From NCBI GenBank assembly GCA_046316025.1, contig JBKCXU010000078.1, positions 1 through 64,000 of the forward strand: a DNA stretch of 64,000 nt, in the 5' to 3' direction. The translations under genes were made by a program, and so were the position numbers. This DNA is from JAJTHJ01 sp046316025 (lineage in GTDB: Bacteria; Pseudomonadota; Gammaproteobacteria; Burkholderiales; Burkholderiaceae_F). Shown piece after piece: positions 56,523-64,000 of this stretch (position 1 is its first letter; each line of letters starts with the position of its first letter). The notes under the pieces were generated by a model. It saw only the letters and a program-made list of their open reading frames with translations, searched no databases and was not told where the DNA came from.

Positions 56523-58451
56523 ATGCACTCGATTCAGTGGCCGGGCGCTTCCGCCCGGGTGTTCATGACGCTTGCCACGGCTATGGGCCTGGCCGCAGCC
56601 GGCGGATCGCACGCCCATGAAGTGCCGCTGCCGAATCGCAAGATCCAGTACTCGCCGTACCCGCAGAAGACCTTTCCGAACCGGGTCTTTTTCGGCGACA
56701 CGCACCTGCACACCTCGTACTCGGCCGACGCCGGCATGGCGGGTGCGAAGGTCGGGCCCGAGGACGCGTATCGCTTCGCCCGCGGCGAGGAGGTCACCTC
56801 GAACACCGGCCAGCGTGTGCGGCTGCGCCGGCCGCTCGATTTTCTCGTGATCGCGGATCACGCCGAGAACCTCGGGCTCGCGCCGATGATCGCGCGCGGC
56901 GATCCTGCCCTGCTCAAAAGCCCCTGGGGCAAGCAGATTTTCGACCACGTGAAAGCCGGCAATGGGACGGCCGCCTTCGACATGTGGATCGCCGCGATGC
57001 AGGCGTTGAAGGACCCGTTCGCCGGCCAGGGCGAGCAGATCGCGAGGCCGGTTTGGCAGGAGCTGACGGCGGCGGCCGAGAAGTACAACGAGCCCGGACG
57101 CTTCACGGCCATCATCGGCTTTGAGTGGACTTCGGCCCCCGACGGCAGCAACCTGCACCGCAACGTGCTGTTCCGCGACGGCAAGGACAAGGCGGACCAG
57201 ATCATCCCGCTGTCGTACTACGACACGGGCGATCCCGAGGATCTGTGGAAGTGGATGGCGGAGTACGAGAAAAAGACCGGCGGCCGGATGCTGGCGATCC
57301 CGCACAACGGCAACCTGTCGAACGGCCTGATGTTCGACGAGGTGACGCTGACGACGAAGAAGCCGCTCGATCGCGACTACGCAGAGCGGCGCGCGCGCTG
57401 GGAGCCGGTGTACGAGACGACGCAGCCGAAAGGCGACGGCGAGACCCATCCGAAGCTCTCGCCCACCGACGAATTCGCGAACTTCGAGCGCTGGGACCGC
57501 GGCAGCTTCGGGCCGCAACCGAAGACGGACGCGATGCTGCCGCGCGAATACACGCGCGAGGCACTGAAACGCGGCCTCGCCTACGAAGCGAAGCTCGGCG
57601 CGAATCCGTTCAAGTTCGGGCTGATCGGTTCGACCGACGCGCACACCGGGCTCGCCACCGCCGAGGAGGACAACTTCTTCGGCAAGGTGGCGCTCCTGGA
57701 GCCGACCGCCGATCCGATCCGCTTCGACGAGATCATCATTGGACGCACGCCGACCGGGCGGCCGCGCGGCCAGCAGCACCTCGCCCGTGAGACCTCCGCA
57801 TCCGGCCTCGCGGCAGTCTGGTCGCGCGAGAACACGCGCGAGGCGATCTGGGACGCGTTCGCACGCAAGGAGGTGTACGCGACCACCGGCACGCGCCTGC
57901 TCGTGCGTGTCTTTGGCGGTTTCGACTTCGGCCCAGCGGACCTGCAGCGCTCGGACTTTGCCGAGGCGGGCTACGCGAAGGGCGTGCCGATGGGCGGCGA
58001 TCTGCAGCGTGCGCCGGCCGGCAAGGCGCCGACCTTCCTGGTGCGTGCGCTGCGCGATCCGGACGGCGCGAATCTCGACCGGGTGCAGATCGTCAAGGGC
58101 TGGCTGGATGCGTCGGGCAAGACGCGCGAGAAGGTCTACGACGTCGCGTGGTCGGGTGGCCGCAAGGCGGACCCCAAGACCGGCAAGCTCGCACCCGTCG
58201 GCAATACGGTGAATGTCGCGCAAGCGACCTACACGAACGCGATCGGCGCGCCGACGCTCGAGGCGTTCTGGAAAGACCCGGCCTTCGATCCGGCGCAGCG
58301 CGCCTTTTACTACGTGCGCGTGCTGGAGATCCCGACGCCGCGCTGGACGACTTACGACGCCAAGATCTTCGGCGTCAAGCTGCCGACCGATGTGCCGTCA
58401 AGCATCCAGGAGCGCGCGTACACCTCGCCCATCTGGTACACGCCGAAGTGA
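56523..58451 (+). CDS. DUF3604 family protein
   Basis: 642 residues with a signal peptide (TLATAMGLAAAGGSHA). FFGDTHLHTSYSADAGM and DFLVIADHAENLGL resemble the metal-binding His/Asp motifs of PHP-type hydrolases, supported by AIPHNGNLSNG and LIGSTDAHTG. This is the DUF3604 family; it probably acts in the periplasm as a metal-dependent hydrolase of unknown substrate. First of three coupled genes (GTGA overlap with the next). Confidence 0.88.
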   Translation: MHSIQWPGASARVFMTLATAMGLAAAGGSHAHEVPLPNRKIQYSPYPQKTFPNRVFFGDTHLHTSYSADAGMAGAKVGPEDAYRFARGEEVTSNTGQRVRLRRPLDFLVIADHAENLGLAPMIARGDPALLKSPWGKQIFDHVKAGNGTAAFDMWIAAMQALKDPFAGQGEQIARPVWQELTAAAEKYNEPGRFTAIIGFEWTSAPDGSNLHRNVLFRDGKDKADQIIPLSYYDTGDPEDLWKWMAEYEKKTGGRMLAIPHNGNLSNGLMFDEVTLTTKKPLDRDYAERRARWEPVYETTQPKGDGETHPKLSPTDEFANFERWDRGSFGPQPKTDAMLPREYTREALKRGLAYEAKLGANPFKFGLIGSTDAHTGLATAEEDNFFGKVALLEPTADPIRFDEIIIGRTPTGRPRGQQHLARETSASGLAAVWSRENTREAIWDAFARKEVYATTGTRLLVRVFGGFDFGPADLQRSDFAEAGYAKGVPMGGDLQRAPAGKAPTFLVRALRDPDGANLDRVQIVKGWLDASGKTREKVYDVAWSGGRKADPKTGKLAPVGNTVNVAQATYTNAIGAPTLEAFWKDPAFDPAQRAFYYVRVLEIPTPRWTTYDAKIFGVKLPTDVPSSIQERAYTSPIWYTPK

Positions 58452-59302
58452 AGCTGCTGCAGGAGCCGCTGCTGCACTTTCTGCTGATCGGTGCCGCGCT
58501 CTTCGCCGCCTACTCTTGGCTGAATCCGGGCGAAGGGGCGCGCCACAGGATCGTCGTGACGCAGGCACAGGTGGACGCGATCGCGGCGCAATTCAAGGGC
58601 ACGTGGCAGCGCGCGCCCTCGCCCGACGAGCTGCGCGGCCTGGTCGATTCGTGGGCGCGCGACGAGATGCTCTATCGCGAGGGCGAGGCGCTCGGGCTCG
58701 CACGCGAGGATCCGGTGGTGAAGCGGCGGGTGCGACAGAAGTTCGAAGTGATCTCCGAGGAGTCCGCCGCGCGACCGGCGCCAAGCGACGCCGATCTCGC
58801 GGCCTATCTCGAGGCGAACGGCGCCGCATTCCGGCGTCCCGGGCACGTGTCGTTCGAGCAGGTGCTGGTTGCGCCCGTGGGCGCGGATACCGACACGCAG
58901 CAGACAGTTGCAGCGGCTCGCGCCGCCCTCGCGGCGGGCGCGCCTGCCGCGCGCGTGGGCCGATCAACCATGCTGCCCGACGGCGGCGAGAACGTGCCGA
59001 TCGATCTTGTCGCACGCGACTTCGGTGCGCAGTTTGCGTCGCAGCTGGATGCGCTGCCGCTCGGGGAGTGGGCCGGGCCGGTGACGTCGGGTTTCGGCCT
59101 GCATCTCGTGCGCGTCTCGGCGCGCGTGCCGGGCGGCGTCCCGCCGCTGGCCGACATCCGCGCCGCCGTCACCCGTGAATGGGAGAGCGCGCGCCGGCGT
59201 GAGGCGCTGGACGCGCAACTGCGCAAACTGCGCGAGCGCTACGAGGTGGTGGTCGACGCCGACCTCGGCGCCGTAACTGCGGCTCAAGTGGTGGCGCAAT
59301 GA
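58448..59302 (+). CDS. Peptidylprolyl isomerase, parvulin/SurA-like
   Basis: 284 residues from a GTG overlapping the previous stop. One N-terminal TM/anchor (LLHFLLIGAALFAAYSW), a SurA-type helical region (LVDSWARDEMLYREGEALGL), then a degenerate parvulin-like domain (HVSFEQVLVAP...GPVTSGFGLHLVRVSARVPG). Likely a periplasmic chaperone for a product of the same operon. Confidence 0.82.
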   Translation: MKLLQEPLLHFLLIGAALFAAYSWLNPGEGARHRIVVTQAQVDAIAAQFKGTWQRAPSPDELRGLVDSWARDEMLYREGEALGLAREDPVVKRRVRQKFEVISEESAARPAPSDADLAAYLEANGAAFRRPGHVSFEQVLVAPVGADTDTQQTVAAARAALAAGAPAARVGRSTMLPDGGENVPIDLVARDFGAQFASQLDALPLGEWAGPVTSGFGLHLVRVSARVPGGVPPLADIRAAVTREWESARRREALDAQLRKLRERYEVVVDADLGAVTAAQVVAQ

Positions 59303-60333
59303 ACGCTTTGCTGCGCGCGCGGCGTAGCCTGCGGCTCGCCGCAGCAGCGATGGTCGTAGTCGGCGTCGCCTTCGCGAGGCCCGTGTCGGCCGACGAATTT
59401 AAACCCGCGTACCTGCAACTCGTGCAGCGCGACGCGACCGACTACGACGTGCTCTGGAAGCTGCCCGCGCTCGACGAGACGACGACGCTCAAGCTCCGGC
59501 CGGTGTTTCCCACCGGAACCGAGGAGGTCGCCGAGCGCTCGAGCACCTATGCGAACGGCGCCGCCGTGCAGCGCTGGCGCGTGCGCGTGCCAAACGGCCT
59601 CGCGGGGAAGTCGATCGCGTTCCCCGAGCTTGCAACGCAGCGCGTGGACGTACTCGTGCGCGTTGTGCGCACGGACGGCACGACCCAGCTCGGACGACTG
59701 ACGCCGTGGGAGCGCACGTTCGAAGTGACGGCGAGCCCCGGCGCGATGGAGGTGGCGCGCACATACACGCTGCTCGGCATCGAGCACATCCTGCTCGGCT
59801 TCGATCACCTGCTCTTCGTGCTCGCGCTGCTGTTGCTCGTGCGCGGCGTGCGGCGGCTGGTCGCGACGATCACCGCGTTCACCGTCGCGCACTCGATCAC
59901 CCTTGCGCTCGCGACGCTCGGGGTCGTGCAAGTGCCTGGGCCGCCGGTCGAGGCGTGCATCGCGCTGTCGATCGTGTTCGTGGCGAGCGAGGTCATACAT
60001 GGGCTGCAGGGGCGACCCGGGCTCACCGTGCGGTACCCGTGGCTGGTCGCGTTCGCTTTCGGACTGCTGCACGGCCTGGGCTTTGCGGGTGCGCTCGCCG
60101 AAGTCGGCCTGCCCGAGAACCAGGTGCCGACCGCGCTGCTGTTCTTCAACATCGGTGTAGAGATCGGCCAGCTGCTTTTCGTTGGTGCGGTACTGGCTGC
60201 CCTCGCCGGCTGGCGGCGCCTCTTGTCCGGACTAAGGATGCCGCGGCCCGCGTGGGCACCAATGGCCGCGGCCTATGCGATCGGGGGGCTTGCCAGCTTC
60301 TGGCTCATCGAGCGCATCGCGAGCTTCTATTGA
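59299..60333 (+). CDS. HupE/UreJ family membrane protein
   Basis: 344 residues. A signal peptide and about 140-residue periplasmic N-terminal domain are followed by 5-6 TM helices. GIEHILLGFDHLLFVLALLLLV and ITAFTVAHSITLALATLG are HupE/UreJ signatures, with histidines suited to metal binding. Relatives are proposed metal (Ni/Co) permeases; substrate here unknown. ATGA overlap with the PPIase gene. Confidence 0.85.
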   Translation: MNALLRARRSLRLAAAAMVVVGVAFARPVSADEFKPAYLQLVQRDATDYDVLWKLPALDETTTLKLRPVFPTGTEEVAERSSTYANGAAVQRWRVRVPNGLAGKSIAFPELATQRVDVLVRVVRTDGTTQLGRLTPWERTFEVTASPGAMEVARTYTLLGIEHILLGFDHLLFVLALLLLVRGVRRLVATITAFTVAHSITLALATLGVVQVPGPPVEACIALSIVFVASEVIHGLQGRPGLTVRYPWLVAFAFGLLHGLGFAGALAEVGLPENQVPTALLFFNIGVEIGQLLFVGAVLAALAGWRRLLSGLRMPRPAWAPMAAAYAIGGLASFWLIERIASFY

Positions 60334-60414
60334 GAATTACGTAACCGCAGACAAGCGAATGCTTGCTGGCGCGTTTATCCGGTCGGGCATGTTCTGACTG
60401 GAGCAAGCGAGGCG

Positions 60415-60699
60415 ATGGACGAAGGGGCCAAGCGGCGGGTACGGGCGGGCCGGCTATTGCAGAGAGGTTTGAGTCCTGCGGTGGTTGTTGTACGGGTCGC
60501 TGCGCCGCGGCAGACGGTGCACCGGTGGCGCGAGGTGCTGTTGACCGGTGGCAGTATCGATGCGTTGCGCCAGAGGAGCGGGGCGGCCAGCTCGACTGGC
60601 TGCACAACAGCACGAGCAGTTGCGCGAGGCCCTGCTGGCTGGCCGCCAGGCGAGCGGCTTTGGCACCGAGCTATGGACCATCAAGCGGCTCTTGAGCGG
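60415..60699 (+). pseudogene. Remnant of IS630-type transposase (N-terminal part, frameshifted)
   Basis: MDEGAKRRVRAGRLLQRGLS plus VVRVAAPRQTVHRWREVL is the helix-turn-helix start of an IS630-type transposase. The homology then passes to another frame (RPARLAAQQHEQLREALLAG, GFGTELWTIKRLL) before it is cut off at about 60700, next to a palindromic repeat. Inactive remnant in the 410-bp gap after the HupE gene. Confidence 0.7.
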
Positions 60700-60705
60700 G
60701 AACAC

Positions 60706-60733
60706 GCCCCTCCCCCTTCAAGGGGAGGGAAAA
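60706..60733. repeat. Short palindromic repeat (CCCCTCCCCCTTCAAGGGG type)
   Basis: A hairpin of the same family as those at 33605 and 63943, without the GGGATGGG tail. It borders the transposase remnant and lies 11 bp before the stop of the convergent BPSS1780-like gene. Confidence 0.65.
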
Positions 60734-60743
60734 AGCGCCGTAA

Positions 60744-61502
60744 CTACGATTCAGTGCGGGCGACGACCGCCTCGTAACTCGCGTAGGCCGCGCACTGGAT
60801 AAAGGCGAGCAGCAGCAGCGCCAGCGGCGCCAGCACCAAGCCAGCCAATTCGGCCGAGGGCAGGGCCAGGACCACCAGCGCGCCTAGCTGCGAGACCGCA
60901 AACACCACGAGCAACAGCGCCGCCCCCAGCAGCAGAAAGGCGCCGCGGTTGCGCCACACCGCCACCAGGCTGAAGAACAGCCCCTTGACCGCCGGCTCGC
61001 CGTGCCAGGCGACAAAGAGCGGAGAGAACCACATCAGCATCAGCACGACGAGTTCGATCGCCAGCGCAAAAGCAATCAGCCAGCCCGGGATCGCCATCAG
61101 CAGCTCGTGCCAGCTTGGGTCGGTACCGTCCACGCGCGGCATGGCGAGCGCGATCAGCAGCCCCGCCGCCACGCTGATGCCCATGTGGATCAGTCCCAGG
61201 CGCAGCAACTCGCGCCGCCACGGCCCTTCGGCGAAGGCGCGGACAAACGCGCCCGGCAGCGGCGCCCGCCCCTGCGCCACGTCGCGGCAGACGTTCATCA
61301 TGCCGACCACCGCAAACGGCGCGAGCAGCGTGGAGATCGCCAGCCCCAGGTACGGAATCAGCAGCAGCGGCAGGAAGCGCAGCGTCAGGTAGATCACCGT
61401 CATCGCCGGCAGGCCGAGCGGCTGGCGCTTGAAGAGCTTCCACCCGTTGCGGACAAAGCCGACACCGGCGGCGGCGGGCAGCGTGTTGACGATCAATGCC
61501 AT
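60744..61502 (-). CDS. BPSS1780-type membrane protein
   Basis: 252 residues from ATG 61502. Six predicted TM helices; VGFVRNGWKLFKRQPLGLPAMT near the N-terminus and MNVCRDVAQGRAPLPG after the second TM are characteristic of this betaproteobacterial family. SPLFVAWHGEPAVKGLFFSLVAVWRN precedes TM 5. Function unknown. It follows thrB by 4 bp, so cotranscribed. Confidence 0.8.
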   Translation of the reverse strand: MALIVNTLPAAAGVGFVRNGWKLFKRQPLGLPAMTVIYLTLRFLPLLLIPYLGLAISTLLAPFAVVGMMNVCRDVAQGRAPLPGAFVRAFAEGPWRRELLRLGLIHMGISVAAGLLIALAMPRVDGTDPSWHELLMAIPGWLIAFALAIELVVLMLMWFSPLFVAWHGEPAVKGLFFSLVAVWRNRGAFLLLGAALLLVVFAVSQLGALVVLALPSAELAGLVLAPLALLLLAFIQCAAYASYEAVVARTES

Positions 61503-61506
61503 CGCT

Positions 61507-62469
61507 TCAGTCGATCCAGGGCGGCGCGGCGTCGGCAATCCGCTGCCGCAAGATGCGCTCGAAGTGTGCCGGGTCGTGCGGCTTGAGCACGTCGGCCGGG
61601 CGCGGTTGGTACCAGTCGTACAGGCGCGAAATCCAGAAGCGCAGCGCGGCGCCGCGCAGCACCGTGGGCCAGGCGCGGTGCTCGCGGCCGGTGAGCGCGC
61701 GGGCGCGGTGATAGGCGGTGAGCAAGGCCTGCGCGCGCGGCACGGCGAAGGCGCCGGTGGCCAGATCGATGCACCAGTCGTTGACCGCCGCCGCCAGGTC
61801 GTACAGCCACAGCGTGCAGCCGGCGAAGTAGAAGTCGATCACGCCGCCCACGCGCTCCGCGCCGTCCCACAGCACGTTGTCGCGAAAGAAGTCCGCGTGC
61901 ACCGGGCCATTGGGGAGCTTTTCGAACTGCGGGTCGCGGAAGAACGTGTCTTGCACGATCAGTTCCTCGACCAAGAACTGAAACTTGTCTTCCGGCAGAT
62001 GCGGCTGAAGCAGCGGCACCGTGCTCTTCCACCAGCCAATGCCGCGCAGATTGGGCTGGAACACCGGATAGTCCGCCGCCGCCAGATGCATCCGCGCCAG
62101 CAACTGGCCGACGACTTCGCACTGGCGCACTGAAGGCTGCGGCTCCCAGCGCCCCGGCAGCCGCTGCACCAGCGCGGCGGGCTTGCCGCGCAGCTCGGAT
62201 ACGAGGCTGCCGGCAGTGTTCTCCGCCGGCAGCGGCACCGGCAGCTCGCGCCGCGCCAGATGGCGCATCAGCCCCAGATAAAACGGCAGTTGGCGGTGCG
62301 TCAGCCTCTCGAACAGCGTCAGCACGAACTCGCCGCCGGTGGTGGTGACGAAGTAGTTGGTGTTTTCGATCCCGGCGGCGATGCCGCTGTACTCGCGCAG
62401 TTCGCCCACCGCGTAATGCGCCAGCAGGCGGGTGATGTCGTCGCGCGCCAGCGCGGTGAAGACGGCCAT
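61507..62469 (-). CDS. thrB: Homoserine kinase (ThrB, APH-fold type)
   Basis: 320 residues, normal for the proteobacterial ThrB with an aminoglycoside-phosphotransferase fold. GIAAGIENTNYFVTTTGGEFVLTLFE, GPVHADFFRDNVLWDG (catalytic Asp) and GVIDFYFAGCTLWLYDLA are visible. It phosphorylates homoserine for threonine synthesis. No thrC in the window. Confidence 0.94.
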   Translation of the reverse strand: MAVFTALARDDITRLLAHYAVGELREYSGIAAGIENTNYFVTTTGGEFVLTLFERLTHRQLPFYLGLMRHLARRELPVPLPAENTAGSLVSELRGKPAALVQRLPGRWEPQPSVRQCEVVGQLLARMHLAAADYPVFQPNLRGIGWWKSTVPLLQPHLPEDKFQFLVEELIVQDTFFRDPQFEKLPNGPVHADFFRDNVLWDGAERVGGVIDFYFAGCTLWLYDLAAAVNDWCIDLATGAFAVPRAQALLTAYHRARALTGREHRAWPTVLRGAALRFWISRLYDWYQPRPADVLKPHDPAHFERILRQRIADAAPPWID

Positions 62470-62518
62470 GATCGAAAGAAGCGCCGGAGTCGAAGCGAAC
62501 CGCGGGTTCCGAAGGATC

Positions 62519-62586
62519 TGTCATGCCCGCGAAAGCGGGCCTCCAGTGCGGCGAGTCCCTGGGTTCCCGCTTCCGCGGGAACGACA
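62519..62586. repeat. Inverted repeat (GTCATGCCCGCGAAAGCGGG type)
   Basis: Imperfect arms of about 28 bp: CATGCCCGCGAAAGCGGGCC and TTCCCGCTTCCGCGGGAACG, with a 12-bp centre. A widespread intergenic repeat type in proteobacteria. It lies between thrB and the DUF2782 gene, in the thrB promoter region. Confidence 0.75.
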
Positions 62587-62610
62587 CATCCCCGTTGGCC
62601 TCGACATACC

Positions 62611-62994
62611 TTAAAACTCGAACTTGAAGAACTGCGGCGTGGACAAGTTGGGTCGGTCGCCGCCCGGCGAAAGCGGACGCTGTCCCTCGCGGTTGAACAT
62701 GAAGTAGCTGCGGTTGGTCAGCGCCGGGGTCACGATCACCTCGGCCACGCGGTTGCCCTCGCGCACCTGCTCGACGCGCGTTTCGCGCCGTGGCAGCGGC
62801 ACGGCTGCCGCGTCGGCGGGGTCGCCGACGATGCCGTCGTCGGCCGCCTTTTTGCTCGCGGCTTCGTTTGCCGCAGGCGTCCCGGTCGCCGGCGCCTCGA
62901 CAACGGGCGGCGGGGGCACAGGCGCCGTCTGCGCGGCAGCCCCATGCGCCAGGAGCACCAGCGCCAAGCCACTGACCAGTGTCGCGAGGTTCAT
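62611..62994 (-). CDS. DUF2782 family periplasmic protein
   Basis: 127 residues with a signal peptide (LVSGLALVLLAHGAAAQ) and a Pro/Ala linker. The conserved end reads RVEQVREGNRVAEVIVTPALTNRSYFMFNREG...LSTPQFFKFEF. This small family is usually encoded near polA and thrB, as here. Function unknown. Divergent from polA (90-bp gap). Confidence 0.82.
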   Translation of the reverse strand: MNLATLVSGLALVLLAHGAAAQTAPVPPPPVVEAPATGTPAANEAASKKAADDGIVGDPADAAAVPLPRRETRVEQVREGNRVAEVIVTPALTNRSYFMFNREGQRPLSPGGDRPNLSTPQFFKFEF

Positions 62995-63084
62995 GGCCCG
63001 GATTTTAGGGGCAGCGCACAAAGTCCGTGATAATCGGCGGCGGGGATATGCCAAAAACAACGCCCGCCCCGGAGTCACGCGTCA

Positions 63085-64000
63085 ATGAAAACCCTGCTGC
63101 TGGTGGACGGCTCCAGCTACCTGTACCGCGCCTACCACGCGCTGCCCGACCTGCGCACCGCCGCCGGCGAGCCGACCGGCGCGGTGCGCGGCTTCGTCGG
63201 CATGCTGCGCACGCTGCGCGAGCAGGTGCCGGCCGACTACCTGGCCTGCGTGTTCGACGCCAAGGGCAAGACCTTCCGCGACGACATCTACCCCGAGTAC
63301 AAGGCCAACCGCCCGCCGATGCCCGACGATCTGGCGCGCCAGATCGGCCCGATCCACGAGGTCGCCGCCGCGCTCGGCTGGCCGGTGCTGGAGATCGCCG
63401 GCATCGAGGCCGACGACGTGATCGGCACCCTCGCCGCCCACGCCCGCGCGCACGGCGCGCGCACAGTGATCTCCACCGGCGACAAGGACCTTGCGCAACT
63501 GGTCGACGACACCACGCTTCTCGTCAACACGATGAGCAACGAGCGGCTGGATGCCGCCGCGGTCGAAGCCAAGTTCGGCGTGCGGCCGGACCAGATCGTC
63601 GATTACTTGACGCTGGTGGGCGACGCGGTGGACAACGTGCCCGGGGTAGACAAGGTCGGCCCCAAGACCGCCGCCAAGTGGTTGCAGCAGTACGGCTCGC
63701 TCGATGCGGTGGTCGAGCACGCCGGGGAGATCGGCGGCGTGGTCGGCGAGAACTTGCGAAAGGCGCTCAAGTGGCTGCCCACCGCGCGCGAACTCGTCAC
63801 CGTGCGCACGGATCACGACCTCGCCGAACAGGTGCCGCACTTCGACACACTGCTGGCCCGCCCGGTCGATGCCGACACGCTACGCGCGCTCTTCGAACGG
63901 TGGGAGTTCCGCAGCTTCTTGAAGGACGTGGACTCGGCAGCCACCTCCCCCTTCAAGGGGGAGGCCGGGAGGGGGATGGGTGGTGAGGAGCACACGCCTC
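63085..64000 (+). CDS. polA: DNA polymerase I, N-terminal part (window ends inside gene)
   Basis: The first about 305 residues. The 5' nuclease domain starts LLLVDGSSYLYRAYHALPDL and shows VFDAKGKTFRDDIYPEYKANR, GIEADDVIGTLA, STGDKDLAQLV and DNVPGVDKVGPKTAAKW. From residue about 287 the frame runs through a palindromic repeat (SPFKGEAGRGMGG), located where the linker to the 3'-5' exonuclease domain is expected. The Klenow part is beyond the window. Confidence 0.95.
   Translation, partial: MKTLLLVDGSSYLYRAYHALPDLRTAAGEPTGAVRGFVGMLRTLREQVPADYLACVFDAKGKTFRDDIYPEYKANRPPMPDDLARQIGPIHEVAAALGWPVLEIAGIEADDVIGTLAAHARAHGARTVISTGDKDLAQLVDDTTLLVNTMSNERLDAAAVEAKFGVRPDQIVDYLTLVGDAVDNVPGVDKVGPKTAAKWLQQYGSLDAVVEHAGEIGGVVGENLRKALKWLPTARELVTVRTDHDLAEQVPHFDTLLARPVDADTLRALFERWEFRSFLKDVDSAATSPFKGEAGRGMGGEEHTP
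63943..63982. repeat. Palindromic repeat in frame inside polA
   Basis: CCTCCCCCTTCAAGGGGGAGG hairpin followed by GGGAGGGGGATGGG, the best-conserved copy of the family also present at 33605. It is read in the same frame as in hppA (KGEAGRGMG). It occurs between conserved domains, where insertion would be tolerated. Confidence 0.85.

Overview
The window is a high-G+C chromosomal segment from a betaproteobacterium. The evidence is gene content and order: ribF-ileS-lspA, coaBC-dut, clpS-clpA, exbB-exbD-lpxK-Trm112-kdsB, murJ divergent from rpsT, and small families typical of that class (BPSS1780-type membrane protein, DUF3579, DUF2782). FccAB-type flavocytochrome c genes and a cytochrome c4 suggest respiratory or sulfide-linked electron transfer. 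No rRNA, tRNA or CRISPR array was recognised.

Layout. 1-1112: end of ribF and a DJ-1/PfpI protein. 1250-7735: a four-gene accessory operon on the minus strand (transcription order: divergent thymidine-phosphorylase homologue, giant zinc-ribbon/kinase/P-loop ATPase/Rossmann-sensor protein, C5 cytosine methyltransferase, Vsr endonuclease). It lies between ribF and ileS, which are normally adjacent, and is bracketed by two copies of the same palindromic repeat. I consider it the most novel part of the window: a candidate signalling-type defence or DNA-modification island. 7983-13616: ileS, lspA, coaBC, a small membrane protein, dut. 14314-16857: flavocytochrome c sulfide dehydrogenase subunits and a cytochrome c4. 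16877-23883: clpA/clpS, a cold-shock protein, icd, DUF192, sodB, xseA. 23934-26979: exbBD, lpxK, Trm112-like, kdsB.

26998-33762: YCII-like protein, peptide-type binding protein, then a pyrophosphate-energy group: PPi-type phosphofructokinase, adenylate kinase and an H+-pyrophosphatase carrying a C-terminal OmpA-like domain. 33821-44718: acetyltransferases, an AraC regulator divergent from a sulfatase and an outer-membrane protein, a CoA-transferase, an OmpA-like/HhH pair, a short-chain dehydrogenase and a gamma-glutamyltransferase. 44779-54741: peroxiredoxin, murJ, rpsT, a PLP decarboxylase, a toxin-antitoxin pair, a GMC oxidoreductase and a UvrD-type helicase. 54802-60699: a decayed IS1182-type transposase, a Crp/Fnr regulator divergent from a DUF3604/PPIase/HupE trio, and an IS630-type remnant. 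60744-64000: BPSS1780-type protein, thrB, DUF2782 protein and the start of polA.

The segment is rich in small palindromic repeats. Several have entered or reshaped genes: one extends the 3' end of hppA, one lies in frame in the polA interdomain linker, a pair supplies part of the signal peptide of the gamma-glutamyltransferase, and a 129-bp MITE-like element provides the stop codon of an OmpA-like gene. Family assignments are by eye from motifs and length; no database search was possible.
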